A program made the translations under genes and the position numbers. Below, in pieces: positions 10,072 to 18,205 of a stretch of 64,000 nt of DNA. The notes under the pieces were generated by a model that was not told the DNA's origin, searched no databases, and saw only the letters and a list, made by a program, of their open reading frames with translations. The stretch spans positions 4,276,501 to 4,340,500 of the forward strand of contig NZ_CP070506.1 of assembly GCF_016925675.1 (NCBI RefSeq), written 5' to 3'. The stretch comes from Pseudomonas hygromyciniae (GTDB lineage Bacteria > Pseudomonadota > Gammaproteobacteria > Pseudomonadales > Pseudomonadaceae). The first letter of the stretch is position 1. Every line of letters starts with the position of its first letter.

Positions 10072-10308
10072 TTACGCCTGGTGGCTAGTAACGTAGTCGA
10101 TAGCAGCTTGAACAGTAGTGATTTTTTCAGCTTCTTCGTCCGGGATTTCGGTCTCGAATTCCTCTTCCAGAGCCATCACCAGCTCAACGGTGTCAAGGGA
10201 ATCGGCACCCAGGTCTTCTACGAAGGAAGCAGTGTTGGTCACTTCTTCTTCTTTAACGCCCAGTTGCTCGGCGACGATTTTCTTGACGCGCTCTTCGATG
10301 GTGCTCAT
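10072..10308 (-). CDS. acpP: Acyl carrier protein
   Basis: The 78-residue acidic protein is the carrier that holds growing acyl chains in fatty acid synthesis. The phosphopantetheine attachment site is Ser37 in [18 protein letters not shown]. Sequence and length are near-invariant relative to other Pseudomonas AcpP proteins. The modification would need a phosphopantetheinyl transferase; the broad-type PcpS is at 50795-51511 in this window. It is preceded by a 190-bp region with a promoter candidate. Confidence 0.98.
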   Translation of the reverse strand: MSTIEERVKKIVAEQLGVKEEEVTNTASFVEDLGADSLDTVELVMALEEEFETEIPDEEAEKITTVQAAIDYVTSHQA

Positions 10309-10359
10309 ACCTTGTTTAACTCCTAATGGACAAATTCAGGCAGCTGGCCAGTGGGTAAG

Positions 10360-10387
10360 TGTATAGAAAGGCTTTTCAGCTTTTCAA
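10360..10387 (-). promoter_or_regulatory. Candidate sigma-70 promoter of acpP
   Basis: On the minus strand TTGAAA (10387-10382) and TATACA (10365-10360) are separated by 16 bp, about 50 bp upstream of the acpP ATG. The ACP gene usually has its own strong promoter within the fab cluster. Confidence 0.55.
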
Positions 10388-10499
10388 CTGAAAGCTTCAC
10401 CCTCGTACCCTACCGGCCACCTGTCTATAAATAGATTGCAGCTTTATAACGGATTTTAGACAGCTCGTATGACATTTTTTTGAAGCGATCCGTCACAAT

Positions 10500-11243
10500 T
10501 TAACTCATGTACATCCCGCCGTTCACCGGGATTGTAGCCCCAGTCACGTATGCCGCACCGTCAGATGCCAGGAAAGAGACCACATTGGCGATCTCTTGGG
10601 CCTGGCCCAGACGGCCCAGCGGAATTTGCGTCAGCAACGCTTCACGCTGCGCTTCAGGCAATTCGCGGGTCATATCGGTATCGATAAACCCTGGAGCCAC
10701 CGAGTTGACCGTAATCGACCGCGAGCCGACTTCACGCGCCAGGGCTCGGCTGAAACCTTCCAGGCCGGCCTTGGCAGACGCGTAGTTTACTTGGCCTGCG
10801 TTGCCCATGGCACCCACTACGGAGCCAATATTGATAATTCGCCCCCAACGCGCCTTGGTCATGCCGCGCAAAACACCCTTGGACAGGCGAAACAGACTGT
10901 TCAAGTTGGTATCGACCACGTCGTACCACTCGTCGTCTTTCATGCGCATCATCAGGTTGTCGCGGGTAATACCGGCATTGTTCACCAGAATTGCCGGCGT
11001 ACCGAATTGTGCAGTGATCTGGGCCAGTACGGCAGCCACGGATTCGTCGCTGGTCACGTTGAGCTCCAGGCCCGTGCCCTGCACGCCATTTTCCTTGAGG
11101 GTCGCGGCGATACGCTCGGCGCCGGAGGCGGAGGTGGCAGTACCGATCACTACCGCGCCCTGACGGCCCAGTTCCAGGGCAATCGCCTGGCCAATGCCAC
11201 GGCTTGCGCCGGTAACCAGTGCAACTTTACCTTGCAGACTCAT
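10500..11243 (-). CDS. fabG: 3-oxoacyl-ACP reductase
   Basis: FabG is a short-chain dehydrogenase that reduces beta-ketoacyl-ACP using NADPH. The 247-residue protein shows the Rossmann TGASRGIG motif near residue 11, NNAG in LVNNAGITRDNLM, and the catalytic S-Y-x3-K set (INIGSVVGAMGN, then YASAKAGLEGFS). It lies 17 bp after fabD and about 190 bp before acpP, the conserved order fabD-fabG-acpP. The C-terminus ends in GGMYMS as in most FabG proteins. Confidence 0.97.
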   Translation of the reverse strand: MSLQGKVALVTGASRGIGQAIALELGRQGAVVIGTATSASGAERIAATLKENGVQGTGLELNVTSDESVAAVLAQITAQFGTPAILVNNAGITRDNLMMRMKDDEWYDVVDTNLNSLFRLSKGVLRGMTKARWGRIINIGSVVGAMGNAGQVNYASAKAGLEGFSRALAREVGSRSITVNSVAPGFIDTDMTRELPEAQREALLTQIPLGRLGQAQEIANVVSFLASDGAAYVTGATIPVNGGMYMS

Positions 11244-11260
11244 GCAGGCTTCTCCTTAGT

Positions 11261-12199
11261 TCAGGCCAGTGCGGCGCGGGCGGCTGCGAAGCCATCCGGG
11301 GTATTGAGGTTGGAAGTCGACACGCCTTCGGCGCAGCGCTTGTTGAGACCAGCCAGGACTTTACCCGGACCACACTCAACCAGTTGAGTAGCGCCCTTGG
11401 CAGCCAGGGTCTGGACCGATTCAACCCAGCGAACCGGCTTGTACAGTTGCTCCAGCAGGTCACGCTTGAGGGTTTCCAGGTCAGGCGCCACGTCGGCGCT
11501 GACGTTTTGCACCAACGGGATCTGCGGCGCCTGCCAGTTGATGGCTGCGATGGACTCGGCGAAACGCTCGGCCGCCGGGCGCATCAACTCGCAATGGGAT
11601 GGCACGCTGACCGGCAGTGGCAATGCACGTTTGGCACCGCGGGCCTTGCAACCTTCGATGGCACGCTCAACCGCGGCCTTGGCACCGGCGATCACCACCT
11701 GGCCAGGAGAGTTGAAGTTCACGGCGCTGACCACTTCGCCCTGGGCCGCTTCGGCACAGGCTTCGATCACCACGGCGTCGTCCAGGCCCAGGATGGCAGC
11801 CATGCCGCCCTGCCCGGCCGGAACAGCCTCTTGCATCAGTTGACCACGGCGCTCTACCAGCTTGACCGCCTCAGCGAGGGTCAGGCTGCCTGCCGCGACC
11901 AAGGCGCTGTACTCGCCCAGGCTGTGACCGGCGACGAAAGCCGGGCGTGCGCCGCCTTCAGCCAGCCAGACGCGCCACAGCGCGACGGAAGCCGTCAGGA
12001 TTGCAGGTTGGGTTTTATCGGTTTGATTGAGCAGTTCTTCCGGCCCGTCCTGGGTCAATGCCCAAAGGTCGTAGCCCAAGGCAGCAGAAGCTTCCTTGAA
12101 GGTTTCCAGGACCAGCGGGTATTGCGCGCCCAGCTCGGCCAACATGCCGAGGGACTGCGAACCCTGCCCTGGAAAGACGAATGCGAGGGATGTAGACAT
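11261..12199 (-). CDS. fabD: Malonyl-CoA-ACP transacylase
   Basis: FabD loads malonyl groups from CoA onto ACP. I chose the ATG at 12199 because the protein then begins MSTSLAFVFPGQGSQSLGML, the standard FabD start, and has 312 residues, close to the 309 of E. coli; the longer upstream frame extends into untranslated sequence. The active-site nucleophile is in FVAGHSLGEYSALVAAG (GHSLG), and the conserved His is in VSVPSHCELM. FabG follows after 17 bp. plsX lies 127 bp upstream of the chosen start. Confidence 0.96.
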   Translation of the reverse strand: MSTSLAFVFPGQGSQSLGMLAELGAQYPLVLETFKEASAALGYDLWALTQDGPEELLNQTDKTQPAILTASVALWRVWLAEGGARPAFVAGHSLGEYSALVAAGSLTLAEAVKLVERRGQLMQEAVPAGQGGMAAILGLDDAVVIEACAEAAQGEVVSAVNFNSPGQVVIAGAKAAVERAIEGCKARGAKRALPLPVSVPSHCELMRPAAERFAESIAAINWQAPQIPLVQNVSADVAPDLETLKRDLLEQLYKPVRWVESVQTLAAKGATQLVECGPGKVLAGLNKRCAEGVSTSNLNTPDGFAAARAALA

Positions 12200-12326
12200 G
12201 TAACAAGCCCCTAATGATCTGGTCGTCGGTGAATTGACGCCCCACAGCTGGGAGCGCAAGAAACTGACAGATTGGATGGTCAATTGAACTGGCCGGTCAC
12301 ATTTAAGCATTCCCGGCCCGATTCGC

Positions 12327-13337
12327 CTAAGGCAACAGATCCTCAAGACGGCCATGCAAGCGCTGCGGCAGGTTCTCCTGGATCTCGATCACTGCGCGCG
12401 CAATGGCACTCTGAAAGCCCTGGACCCCCGCCGAACCGTGGCTTTTTACCACAATACCCTGCAAACCGAGGAAGCTTGCGCCATTATGCCGCGCCGGGGC
12501 GAGGTCCGCCTGCAAGCGCCGCATCAACGGCAGCGCCAGCGCACCCACCAACCGGGAAGCCAGGTTGCGCTTGAACAACGCCTCGATCCGCGCGGCAATC
12601 ATCGTTGCCAGGCCTTCGCTGGATTTGAGCAGAATATTTCCGACAAAACCGTCACAAACCACCACATCGGCCTCGCCGCGATACAACCCATCGCCCTCGA
12701 CAAAGCCGATGTAGTTCAAGCCCCGCGCCTGTTGCAACAGACTGGCGGCCAACTTGACCTGTTGATTGCCCTTGATGTCCTCGGTGCCGATGTTCAGCAA
12801 AGCCACTCGCGGGCGCACCACCCCCAGCGCTTCGGCAGCGACCGAGCCCATCAAGGCAAAGTGCAGCAGGTGCTCAGCGCTGCAATCGACATTCGCCCCC
12901 AGGTCCAGCAACTGACAGTAGCCACGCTGCGTCGGGATCGCCGCGACCATCGCTGGCCGATCAATGCCTGGCAGGGTTTTGAGCACATGACGGGACAAGG
13001 CCATCAACGCCCCGGTATTGCCGGCACTGACACACGCCTGGACCTTGCCATCGCGCAGCAGCTCAAGGGCCACGCGCATGGAGGAATCGGGCTTGCCACG
13101 CAGGGCCTGGGCGGGCTTTTCATCCATGCCGATGGTTTCGCTGGCTGGCGTTATCGTCAGGCGCGCGCGATCCACCGCCGGATGGCTGGCAATCAGTTCT
13201 TCAAGTAGGGATGGTTGACCGACGAGGGTCAGGTGCAGCGAGGGCGTAGCAGACAGGCTGGCAATGCATGCCTGGACAATGCTGCGGGGACCGAAGTCCC
13301 CGCCCATTGCGTCAATCGCGATGACTTGAGCAGACAA
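12327..13337 (-). CDS. plsX: Phosphate acyltransferase PlsX
   Basis: PlsX makes acyl-phosphate from acyl-ACP for phospholipid synthesis by PlsY. The 336-residue protein begins with a typical [12 protein letters not shown] motif. Other conserved parts are [47 protein letters not shown] and GVVKSHGSA (seen here as [10 protein letters not shown]). It lies 4 bp after rpmF and starts the lipid half of the cluster. It may be partly co-regulated with ribosomal protein L32 and the fab genes, an arrangement conserved across gamma-proteobacteria. Confidence 0.96.
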   Translation of the reverse strand: MSAQVIAIDAMGGDFGPRSIVQACIASLSATPSLHLTLVGQPSLLEELIASHPAVDRARLTITPASETIGMDEKPAQALRGKPDSSMRVALELLRDGKVQACVSAGNTGALMALSRHVLKTLPGIDRPAMVAAIPTQRGYCQLLDLGANVDCSAEHLLHFALMGSVAAEALGVVRPRVALLNIGTEDIKGNQQVKLAASLLQQARGLNYIGFVEGDGLYRGEADVVVCDGFVGNILLKSSEGLATMIAARIEALFKRNLASRLVGALALPLMRRLQADLAPARHNGASFLGLQGIVVKSHGSAGVQGFQSAIARAVIEIQENLPQRLHGRLEDLLP

Positions 13338-13341
13338 GTGA

Positions 13342-13524
13342 TTACTCGTCAGCGCCCTTGTCGATCACTTTACGGCCACGGTATACGCCTTCTGGCGATA
13401 CGTGGTGACGCAGGTGAATTTCACCGGTGGTTTTTTCTACAGACAGAGTGCTTGCCGTCAGGGCATCGTGGGAACGACGCATGTCACGGGCAGAGCGGGA
13501 TTTTTTGTTCTGCTGAACAGCCAT
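13342..13524 (-). CDS. rpmF: Ribosomal protein L32
   Basis: The 60-residue basic protein is a 50S subunit component. It begins [20 protein letters not shown], the typical bacterial L32 start. The usual zinc-binding Cys pairs of some L32 proteins are absent (none is seen), which matches Pseudomonas. It lies directly after yceD, 13 bp away, and before plsX, 4 bp away, an order found in many gamma-proteobacteria. Confidence 0.97.
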   Translation of the reverse strand: MAVQQNKKSRSARDMRRSHDALTASTLSVEKTTGEIHLRHHVSPEGVYRGRKVIDKGADE

Positions 13525-13537
13525 AATTGATTAACTC

Positions 13538-14068
13538 CTAAACGTTTGGGTCACGCTTTAACTGCGCCAATACACTGAACGGGTTGGACCGCGTTACCTC
13601 GTCCTCGCTCGGTTCGGACTCGTCATCGAGCCCCGCCGGCTGCTGGCATTCTTCCGGATGATGAGCAGGCACAATGGGCAAGGCGAGCAGAAGCTCCTCC
13701 TCGATCAGTGCATGCAGATCCAAAGGATCTTCGCCCAGTTCCAGCACGTCATAACCTTTCGGCAACGACTGGGTATTCGCACCCTCTTTCACCACAGCAT
13801 AACTGCATTCGCTGTGGATCGGCAGGGTGACCAGCTCAAGACAACGCTGGCAAACCATTTTGACCTCGGTGTCGATAAAGCTGTGAATTACCACAGATTT
13901 ACGTTCATCTCGTTCAAAAACGAATTTAGCCTGCACCGTACCGACATTGTCGGAAAGCGGGTCGCAGAGTCTCTCCAAATCGGCCAGCAACACTTCACCT
14001 TGGAGGGTGGTGCCACGATCAGCCAATTTGCGCGGGTCAACGTGAGGTGGAATCGGGTCATTCAACAT
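13538..14068 (-). CDS. yceD: YceD/DUF177 family protein
   Basis: This 176-residue protein belongs to DUF177 (YceD), linked by genetics in E. coli to 23S rRNA accumulation; its exact role is unclear. I chose the start at 14068 (MLNDPIPPHVDPRKLADRG), the usual family N-terminus, rather than eight codons upstream. The Cys pair in VCQRCLE and the acidic DVLELGEDPLDLHALIEEELLLALP segment are hallmarks. It precedes rpmF, as is typical. The C-terminus (SNPFSVLAQLKRD) is also characteristic. Confidence 0.93.
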   Translation of the reverse strand: MLNDPIPPHVDPRKLADRGTTLQGEVLLADLERLCDPLSDNVGTVQAKFVFERDERKSVVIHSFIDTEVKMVCQRCLELVTLPIHSECSYAVVKEGANTQSLPKGYDVLELGEDPLDLHALIEEELLLALPIVPAHHPEECQQPAGLDDESEPSEDEVTRSNPFSVLAQLKRDPNV

Positions 14069-14173
14069 AGGCGCAGCATTATAGGGATGCACCCGCCCAT
14101 GTCAAAGGAAATTCAGCCCTGTGCGCCAGACTGTCCACTCGCTAGAATCCGCGACTGCCTTGAGGAGAGCCAC

Positions 14174-14752
14174 ATGTTGCCTTTATTACTCGCTTCCAGC
14201 TCGGTTTATCGCCGGGAACTGCTGAATCGCCTGCAGCTACCGTTCATCTGCAGCTCTCCGGATATCGACGAAAGCCATCGCGCAAATGAGTCTGCGGCCG
14301 AGTTGGTCAAGCGCCTGGCCGAAGAGAAAGCCCGCGCCCTTGCCGACAGCCACCCAAGGCACCTGATCATCGGCTCGGACCAGGTCGCGGCGCTGGACGG
14401 CCGAATCATCGGCAAGCCCCACACCTTCGAAATAGCTCGTGAACAGTTGCTGGCAGCCAGTGGCCGACAGGTCAGCTTCCTGACCGGCCTGGCGCTACTC
14501 AATAGCGACACCGGGCAATGTCAGGTGGACTGCATCCCCTTCACCGTCACCATGCGCCAGCTGGACATAGCGCGAATCGAGCGCTACCTGCGAGCCGAGC
14601 AGCCCTACGACTGCGCTGGCAGCTTCAAGGCTGAAGGGCTGGGGGTGAGCCTGTTTCAAAGCACCGAAGGCCCGGACGCCACCAGCCTCATCGGCCTACC
14701 GCTGATTCGCCTGGTAGATATGCTGCTGGCCGAAGGCGTGCAAATCCCCTGA
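14174..14752 (+). CDS. maf: Maf/YceF-type nucleotide pyrophosphatase
   Basis: This 192-residue protein belongs to the Maf family, in the YceF subgroup that hydrolyses modified nucleoside triphosphates such as 7-methyl-GTP. I chose the start at 14174 (MLPLLLASSSVYRRELLNRL), with GGAG upstream; a much longer upstream frame does not match the family. Signature motifs are LLASSS near residue 5, SDQVAALDG and the C-terminal TEGPDATSLIGLPLIRLVDML. It is divergent from yceD with about 105 bp between starts. Confidence 0.92.
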   Translation: MLPLLLASSSVYRRELLNRLQLPFICSSPDIDESHRANESAAELVKRLAEEKARALADSHPRHLIIGSDQVAALDGRIIGKPHTFEIAREQLLAASGRQVSFLTGLALLNSDTGQCQVDCIPFTVTMRQLDIARIERYLRAEQPYDCAGSFKAEGLGVSLFQSTEGPDATSLIGLPLIRLVDMLLAEGVQIP

Positions 14753-14770
14753 GAGCCCCACAAAAAACAA

Positions 14771-14860
14771 TGTGGGAGCCGGGCTTGCCCGCGATGACGG
14801 CCTGTCAGCAACCCATTGGCTGGCTGACCCACCGCAATCGCGGGCAAGCCCGCTCCCACA
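14771..14860. repeat. REP doublet
   Basis: Two inverted REP units with cores TGTGGGAGCCGGGCTTGCC and GGCAAGCCCGCTCCCACA face each other in the maf-sppA gap. Confidence 0.85.
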
Positions 14861-14884
14861 TTTTGAGCTATGCCAATCGCGAGA

Positions 14885-15874
14885 TCAGCGCAAGGCCGGC
14901 CCCTGGAAGCCCATGTACAGCGCCAGTTTCTCCGCGACACTAGCCCCCAGCTTCTTGGAGAACCGGTCGAACGGCGACTCTTGGACGGTAAAGTCCACCA
15001 ACTCCTTCTCGCCAATCACATCCCGCGCCACCGAACTGGCACTGCCCAGGCCATCGATCAAGCCCAACGGCAAGGCCTGTTCGCCAGACCAGATCAGCCC
15101 GGAGAACAACTCCGGATGTTCTTTATCCTTGAGCCGCTCACCGCGCCCCTGCTTGACGCTCGCAATGAACTGGCGATGGGTGGTGTCGAGTACGCTCTGC
15201 CAGAACTGGGTTTCGTCAGCCTTTTGCGGCTGGAACGGATCGAGAAACGACTTGTGCTCACCCGAGGTGTAGGTACGCCGCTCAACCCCCAGCTTCTCCA
15301 TGGTCCCGACAAACCCGTAGCCGGCCGCCGTCACGCCAATGGAACCCACAAGGCTGGCCTTGTCGGCGTAAATCTGGTCGGCGGCGCTGGCAATGTAATA
15401 GGCGCCCGAGGCACCCAGATCAGAGATCACCGCGTACAGCTTGGTCTCTGGATGCAACGCGCGCAGACGGCGGATCTCGTCATAGACATAGCCCGACTGC
15501 ACCGGGCTGCCACCCGGGCTGTTGATGCGCAGCACCACACCCTTGACCTTGGGATCCTCGAAGGCGGTACGCAGGCTGCTGACGATATTGTCGGCGCTGG
15601 CAGACTCCTTGTCGGCAATCACCCCGCGCACTTCGATCAGCGCGGTGTAGCTGCCGCTGCGGGCGGCGCTTTTTTCCATATCCACCAAAGGACTGAACAA
15701 CACCAGCATGCCAATCAGATAGGTAAAGGTCAGGAGCTTGAAGAAGATCCCCCAGCGCCGGGCGCGGCGCTGTTCCTGGACGCCCGCCAGCAGGGTTTTT
15801 TCTAGCAGTTTCCAGCTTTTATCATCGCCACTGTCGGCACCGGCCTTGGTCGGCGCTTTCCATTCATCGGTCAT
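14885..15874 (-). CDS. sppA: Signal peptide peptidase, SppA 36K type
   Basis: This membrane-bound serine protease of family S49 degrades leftover signal peptides. The 329-residue length matches the short, single-domain type. One membrane helix lies at about residues 47-66 (LLTFTYLIGMLVLFSPLVDM). The conserved segment VVLRINSPGGSPVQSG and the catalytic LGASGAYYIASAADQIYADK motif with Ser are present, as is LVGSIGVTAAGY. It is followed 21 bp later by the HAD gene on the same strand, so the two are likely co-transcribed with rluC (rluC-HAD-sppA). Confidence 0.93.
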   Translation of the reverse strand: MTDEWKAPTKAGADSGDDKSWKLLEKTLLAGVQEQRRARRWGIFFKLLTFTYLIGMLVLFSPLVDMEKSAARSGSYTALIEVRGVIADKESASADNIVSSLRTAFEDPKVKGVVLRINSPGGSPVQSGYVYDEIRRLRALHPETKLYAVISDLGASGAYYIASAADQIYADKASLVGSIGVTAAGYGFVGTMEKLGVERRTYTSGEHKSFLDPFQPQKADETQFWQSVLDTTHRQFIASVKQGRGERLKDKEHPELFSGLIWSGEQALPLGLIDGLGSASSVARDVIGEKELVDFTVQESPFDRFSKKLGASVAEKLALYMGFQGPALR

Positions 15875-15895
15875 GCCATCTACCCCAGCAAAAAC

Positions 15896-16558
15896 TTAAC
15901 GGGCCTGGTTGAGCCAGGCGTGCAATTGAGAAAACCTGTCAATCGTCAGTCGCGGCTCGTAAGCCTGCAAGGCTTCCGGGGACTGGGCGCCATAACTGAC
16001 GGCAACGCTGTCCATACCGGCGTTGCGCGCCATTAGCAGATCAAACGAGGCATCACCGACCATCAACGACTCACGGGCACAAACCCCGCATTGGGCCATG
16101 ATCTGCTCCAGCATCAACGGATGAGGCTTGCTCGCGGTCTCATCGGCGGCGCGAGTGGCGTCAAAATAATCTTCCCAGCCATTGGCCTTGAGCACCCGAT
16201 CCAGCCCGCGCCGGGCCTTGCCGGTCGCGACCGCCAGGTGATAGCCCTGCTCGCGCAATGCCTCCAGGGACTGCACGACCCCTTCAAACAAAGGCGAAGG
16301 CTCGGATTCCAGGGCAATGTAGTGATCGGCGTAGTGCTCGCGAAACGCTACCAGCTCGCCGTCGGATATCTGCGGGTACAAGGTACGAATGGCCTCGGGC
16401 AGCCCCAGGCCAATGATGCCCTTGACCGCCAGGTCACTGCACAACTCAAAGCCGGAACGGGTCGAGGCCATATGCATGGACTCGACAATCCGGCCAATGG
16501 AATCGCACAGGGTGCCATCCCAATCAAAAATCAGCAGTTTATAGTCAGGGCGCGACAC
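15896..16558 (-). CDS. HAD family hydrolase, phosphoglycolate-phosphatase-like
   Basis: The 220-residue protein is a HAD-superfamily phosphatase with the DxDGT motif in [13 protein letters not shown] (residues about 8-20). The lysine motif is in [14 protein letters not shown] and the last acidic motif in [17 protein letters not shown]. It is close in length to Gph-type phosphoglycolate phosphatases, and in P. aeruginosa a homolog (PA2974) sits between rluC and sppA. Substrate cannot be set from sequence. It overlaps rluC by 14 bp. Confidence 0.88.
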   Translation of the reverse strand: MSRPDYKLLIFDWDGTLCDSIGRIVESMHMASTRSGFELCSDLAVKGIIGLGLPEAIRTLYPQISDGELVAFREHYADHYIALESEPSPLFEGVVQSLEALREQGYHLAVATGKARRGLDRVLKANGWEDYFDATRAADETASKPHPLMLEQIMAQCGVCARESLMVGDASFDLLMARNAGMDSVAVSYGAQSPEALQAYEPRLTIDRFSQLHAWLNQAR

Positions 16559-17504
16559 TCAGGCGCTCCACGGTCTTGGCCCACATCTCATCGACGGGCG
16601 CCTGCAACTTCAATTCGCCACCATCTGGCAACGGCACCGTCAACATATAGGCATGCAAGAACAGACGCTTGCCGCCGAGATCTCGAATCTCCTTGGAGAA
16701 TCCCTCGTCGCCATACTTGGTATCGCCAGCAATACAGTGCCCGGCGTGTAGGGTATGCACGCGAATCTGGTGGGTACGCCCGGTCACCGGCTTGGCCTCG
16801 ACCATGGTCGCAAAATCACCGAAACGTCGGAGCACCTTGAACAGGGTCAGCGCTTCCTTGCCCTCCTCGTCCACCTCGACCATACGCTCGCCGGAGCGCA
16901 GGTTGCTCTTCTGCAGCGGTGCCCGCACGCTCTTGATAGAGGACGCCCAATTGCCACGCACCAGCGCCATATAGCGCTTGTCCACGCCATCGCCACGCAA
17001 GGCGGTATGCAGGTGGCGCAACATGCTGCGTTTCTTGGCGATCATCAACAGGCCGGAGGTGTCGCGATCCAGGCGATGGACCAGTTCCAGCTCCTTGGCA
17101 TCCGGACGCAACTGACGAAAGGCTTCGATCACCCCGAAATTCAGGCCGCTGCCACCATGAACCGCGATGCCGCACGGCTTGTTGATCACAATCAGCTTGT
17201 TGTCTTCGAAGACAATCGACGCCTCAAGACGCTGCAGCAGGCCCTGGGCCAGTGGCACGGGCTCGTCACGCTCAGGCACGCGAACAGGCGGCACGCGGAC
17301 GATATCGCCCGCCTGCAGCTTGTACTCAGGCTTGATCCGGCCTTTGTTCACCCGCACTTCGCCTTTACGCAAAATGCGATAAATCAAGGTCTTGGGCACG
17401 CCCTTGAGCCTGGCCAGAAGAAAGTTGTCGATGCGTTGGCCGGCATATTCCGGCGAGACCTCAAGCAGCTGGACGCTGGGGGTCGGGGGGGTGGTAGTCG
17501 TCAT
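16545..17504 (-). CDS. rluC: 23S rRNA pseudouridine synthase RluC
   Basis: RluC makes pseudouridines in 23S rRNA (positions 955, 2504 and 2580 in E. coli numbering). The 319-residue protein has an S4-like N-terminal domain ([20 protein letters not shown]) and the catalytic motif [18 protein letters not shown] with the active-site Asp. KRYMALVRG and the [10 protein letters not shown] segment follow. rluC is divergent from rne, whose starts are about 700 bp apart, an arrangement conserved in Pseudomonas and E. coli. Confidence 0.94.
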   Translation of the reverse strand: MTTTTPPTPSVQLLEVSPEYAGQRIDNFLLARLKGVPKTLIYRILRKGEVRVNKGRIKPEYKLQAGDIVRVPPVRVPERDEPVPLAQGLLQRLEASIVFEDNKLIVINKPCGIAVHGGSGLNFGVIEAFRQLRPDAKELELVHRLDRDTSGLLMIAKKRSMLRHLHTALRGDGVDKRYMALVRGNWASSIKSVRAPLQKSNLRSGERMVEVDEEGKEALTLFKVLRRFGDFATMVEAKPVTGRTHQIRVHTLHAGHCIAGDTKYGDEGFSKEIRDLGGKRLFLHAYMLTVPLPDGGELKLQAPVDEMWAKTVERLSVAP

Positions 17505-18205
17505 GGCGGGAATGATAACAATTTTTTATGGAATTGAAGCACTTAATCATTGCTGCTATAGTCGCGAACGCCGCCAAAAGCGGCCTGGGCAGAGGACTCG
17601 CGGCAAACAGCCGCCCCTGACCATCGCAATTCATCAGGACGCGAGGCCGTCCTACGGAGCTTTCGCCACACTGGAAGGCTCAAGATTGTAACAAGCGCAG
17701 GTGACATGAGGCCTGAAGCGAGTGCAAAAAGCAGAGTGATTACTCGCCTATTGCGCCGATATTTACGGCCAGTTCACAAAGTGCAGTCAGTCTTGTACCA
17801 GACCACGGCGAATGCTTCGGAAACAACGCCTGTTATTAGCCATGAGCGTGAACTCCCCATTGGAGAACACGGTAAATGCCAACCCGCTGCGGATTCTGCG
17901 CGCGGCAGCACCCGAATTATCAGGGATACGTGTAGGGTGGAGATGCACAACCGTCGGACTGTGTAGCACTAGGCTTATATTTAGACGCTTCATCTCGTCC
18001 ACAGTCGCCGGTTGATTCCTCCTCCTGACTGAGTGCTTATTAAGTCACCACAGCAAGCAGGACGCGTAAGTCGCGATACCAGCCCAATTGGCCAGTATTG
18101 CTGGACACTGGAGTGGCCAACCACTCTTGACGCACCTGACACCGACCGTGAGAAGTCGTGTGTGCCGAACGCCGTTTCCGGCAGCCCGGAAACCGACGGT
18201 ACAAC
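17505..18205. other. 701-bp rluC-rne intergenic region with rne leader
   Basis: No convincing open frame was seen. It begins with an extended -10 promoter for rne (17534-17562) and then about 640 nt of untranslated sequence before the rne ATG. E. coli rne also has a long 5' leader through which RNase E limits its own synthesis; the same is inferred here. A short hairpin-forming GCCGCC...GGCGGC-type segment near the promoter may be part of it. Confidence 0.65.
17534..17562 (+). promoter_or_regulatory. Sigma-70 promoter of rne with extended -10
   Basis: TTGAAG (17534-17539) and TATAGT (17557-17562) are 17 bp apart, with TGC directly before the -10. It points toward rne, 640 bp away. Confidence 0.75.

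Noticed and set aside
11219..12214. A 331-codon frame antisense to fabD
   Set aside because: FabD is unambiguous; the antisense frame has no resemblance to any family.
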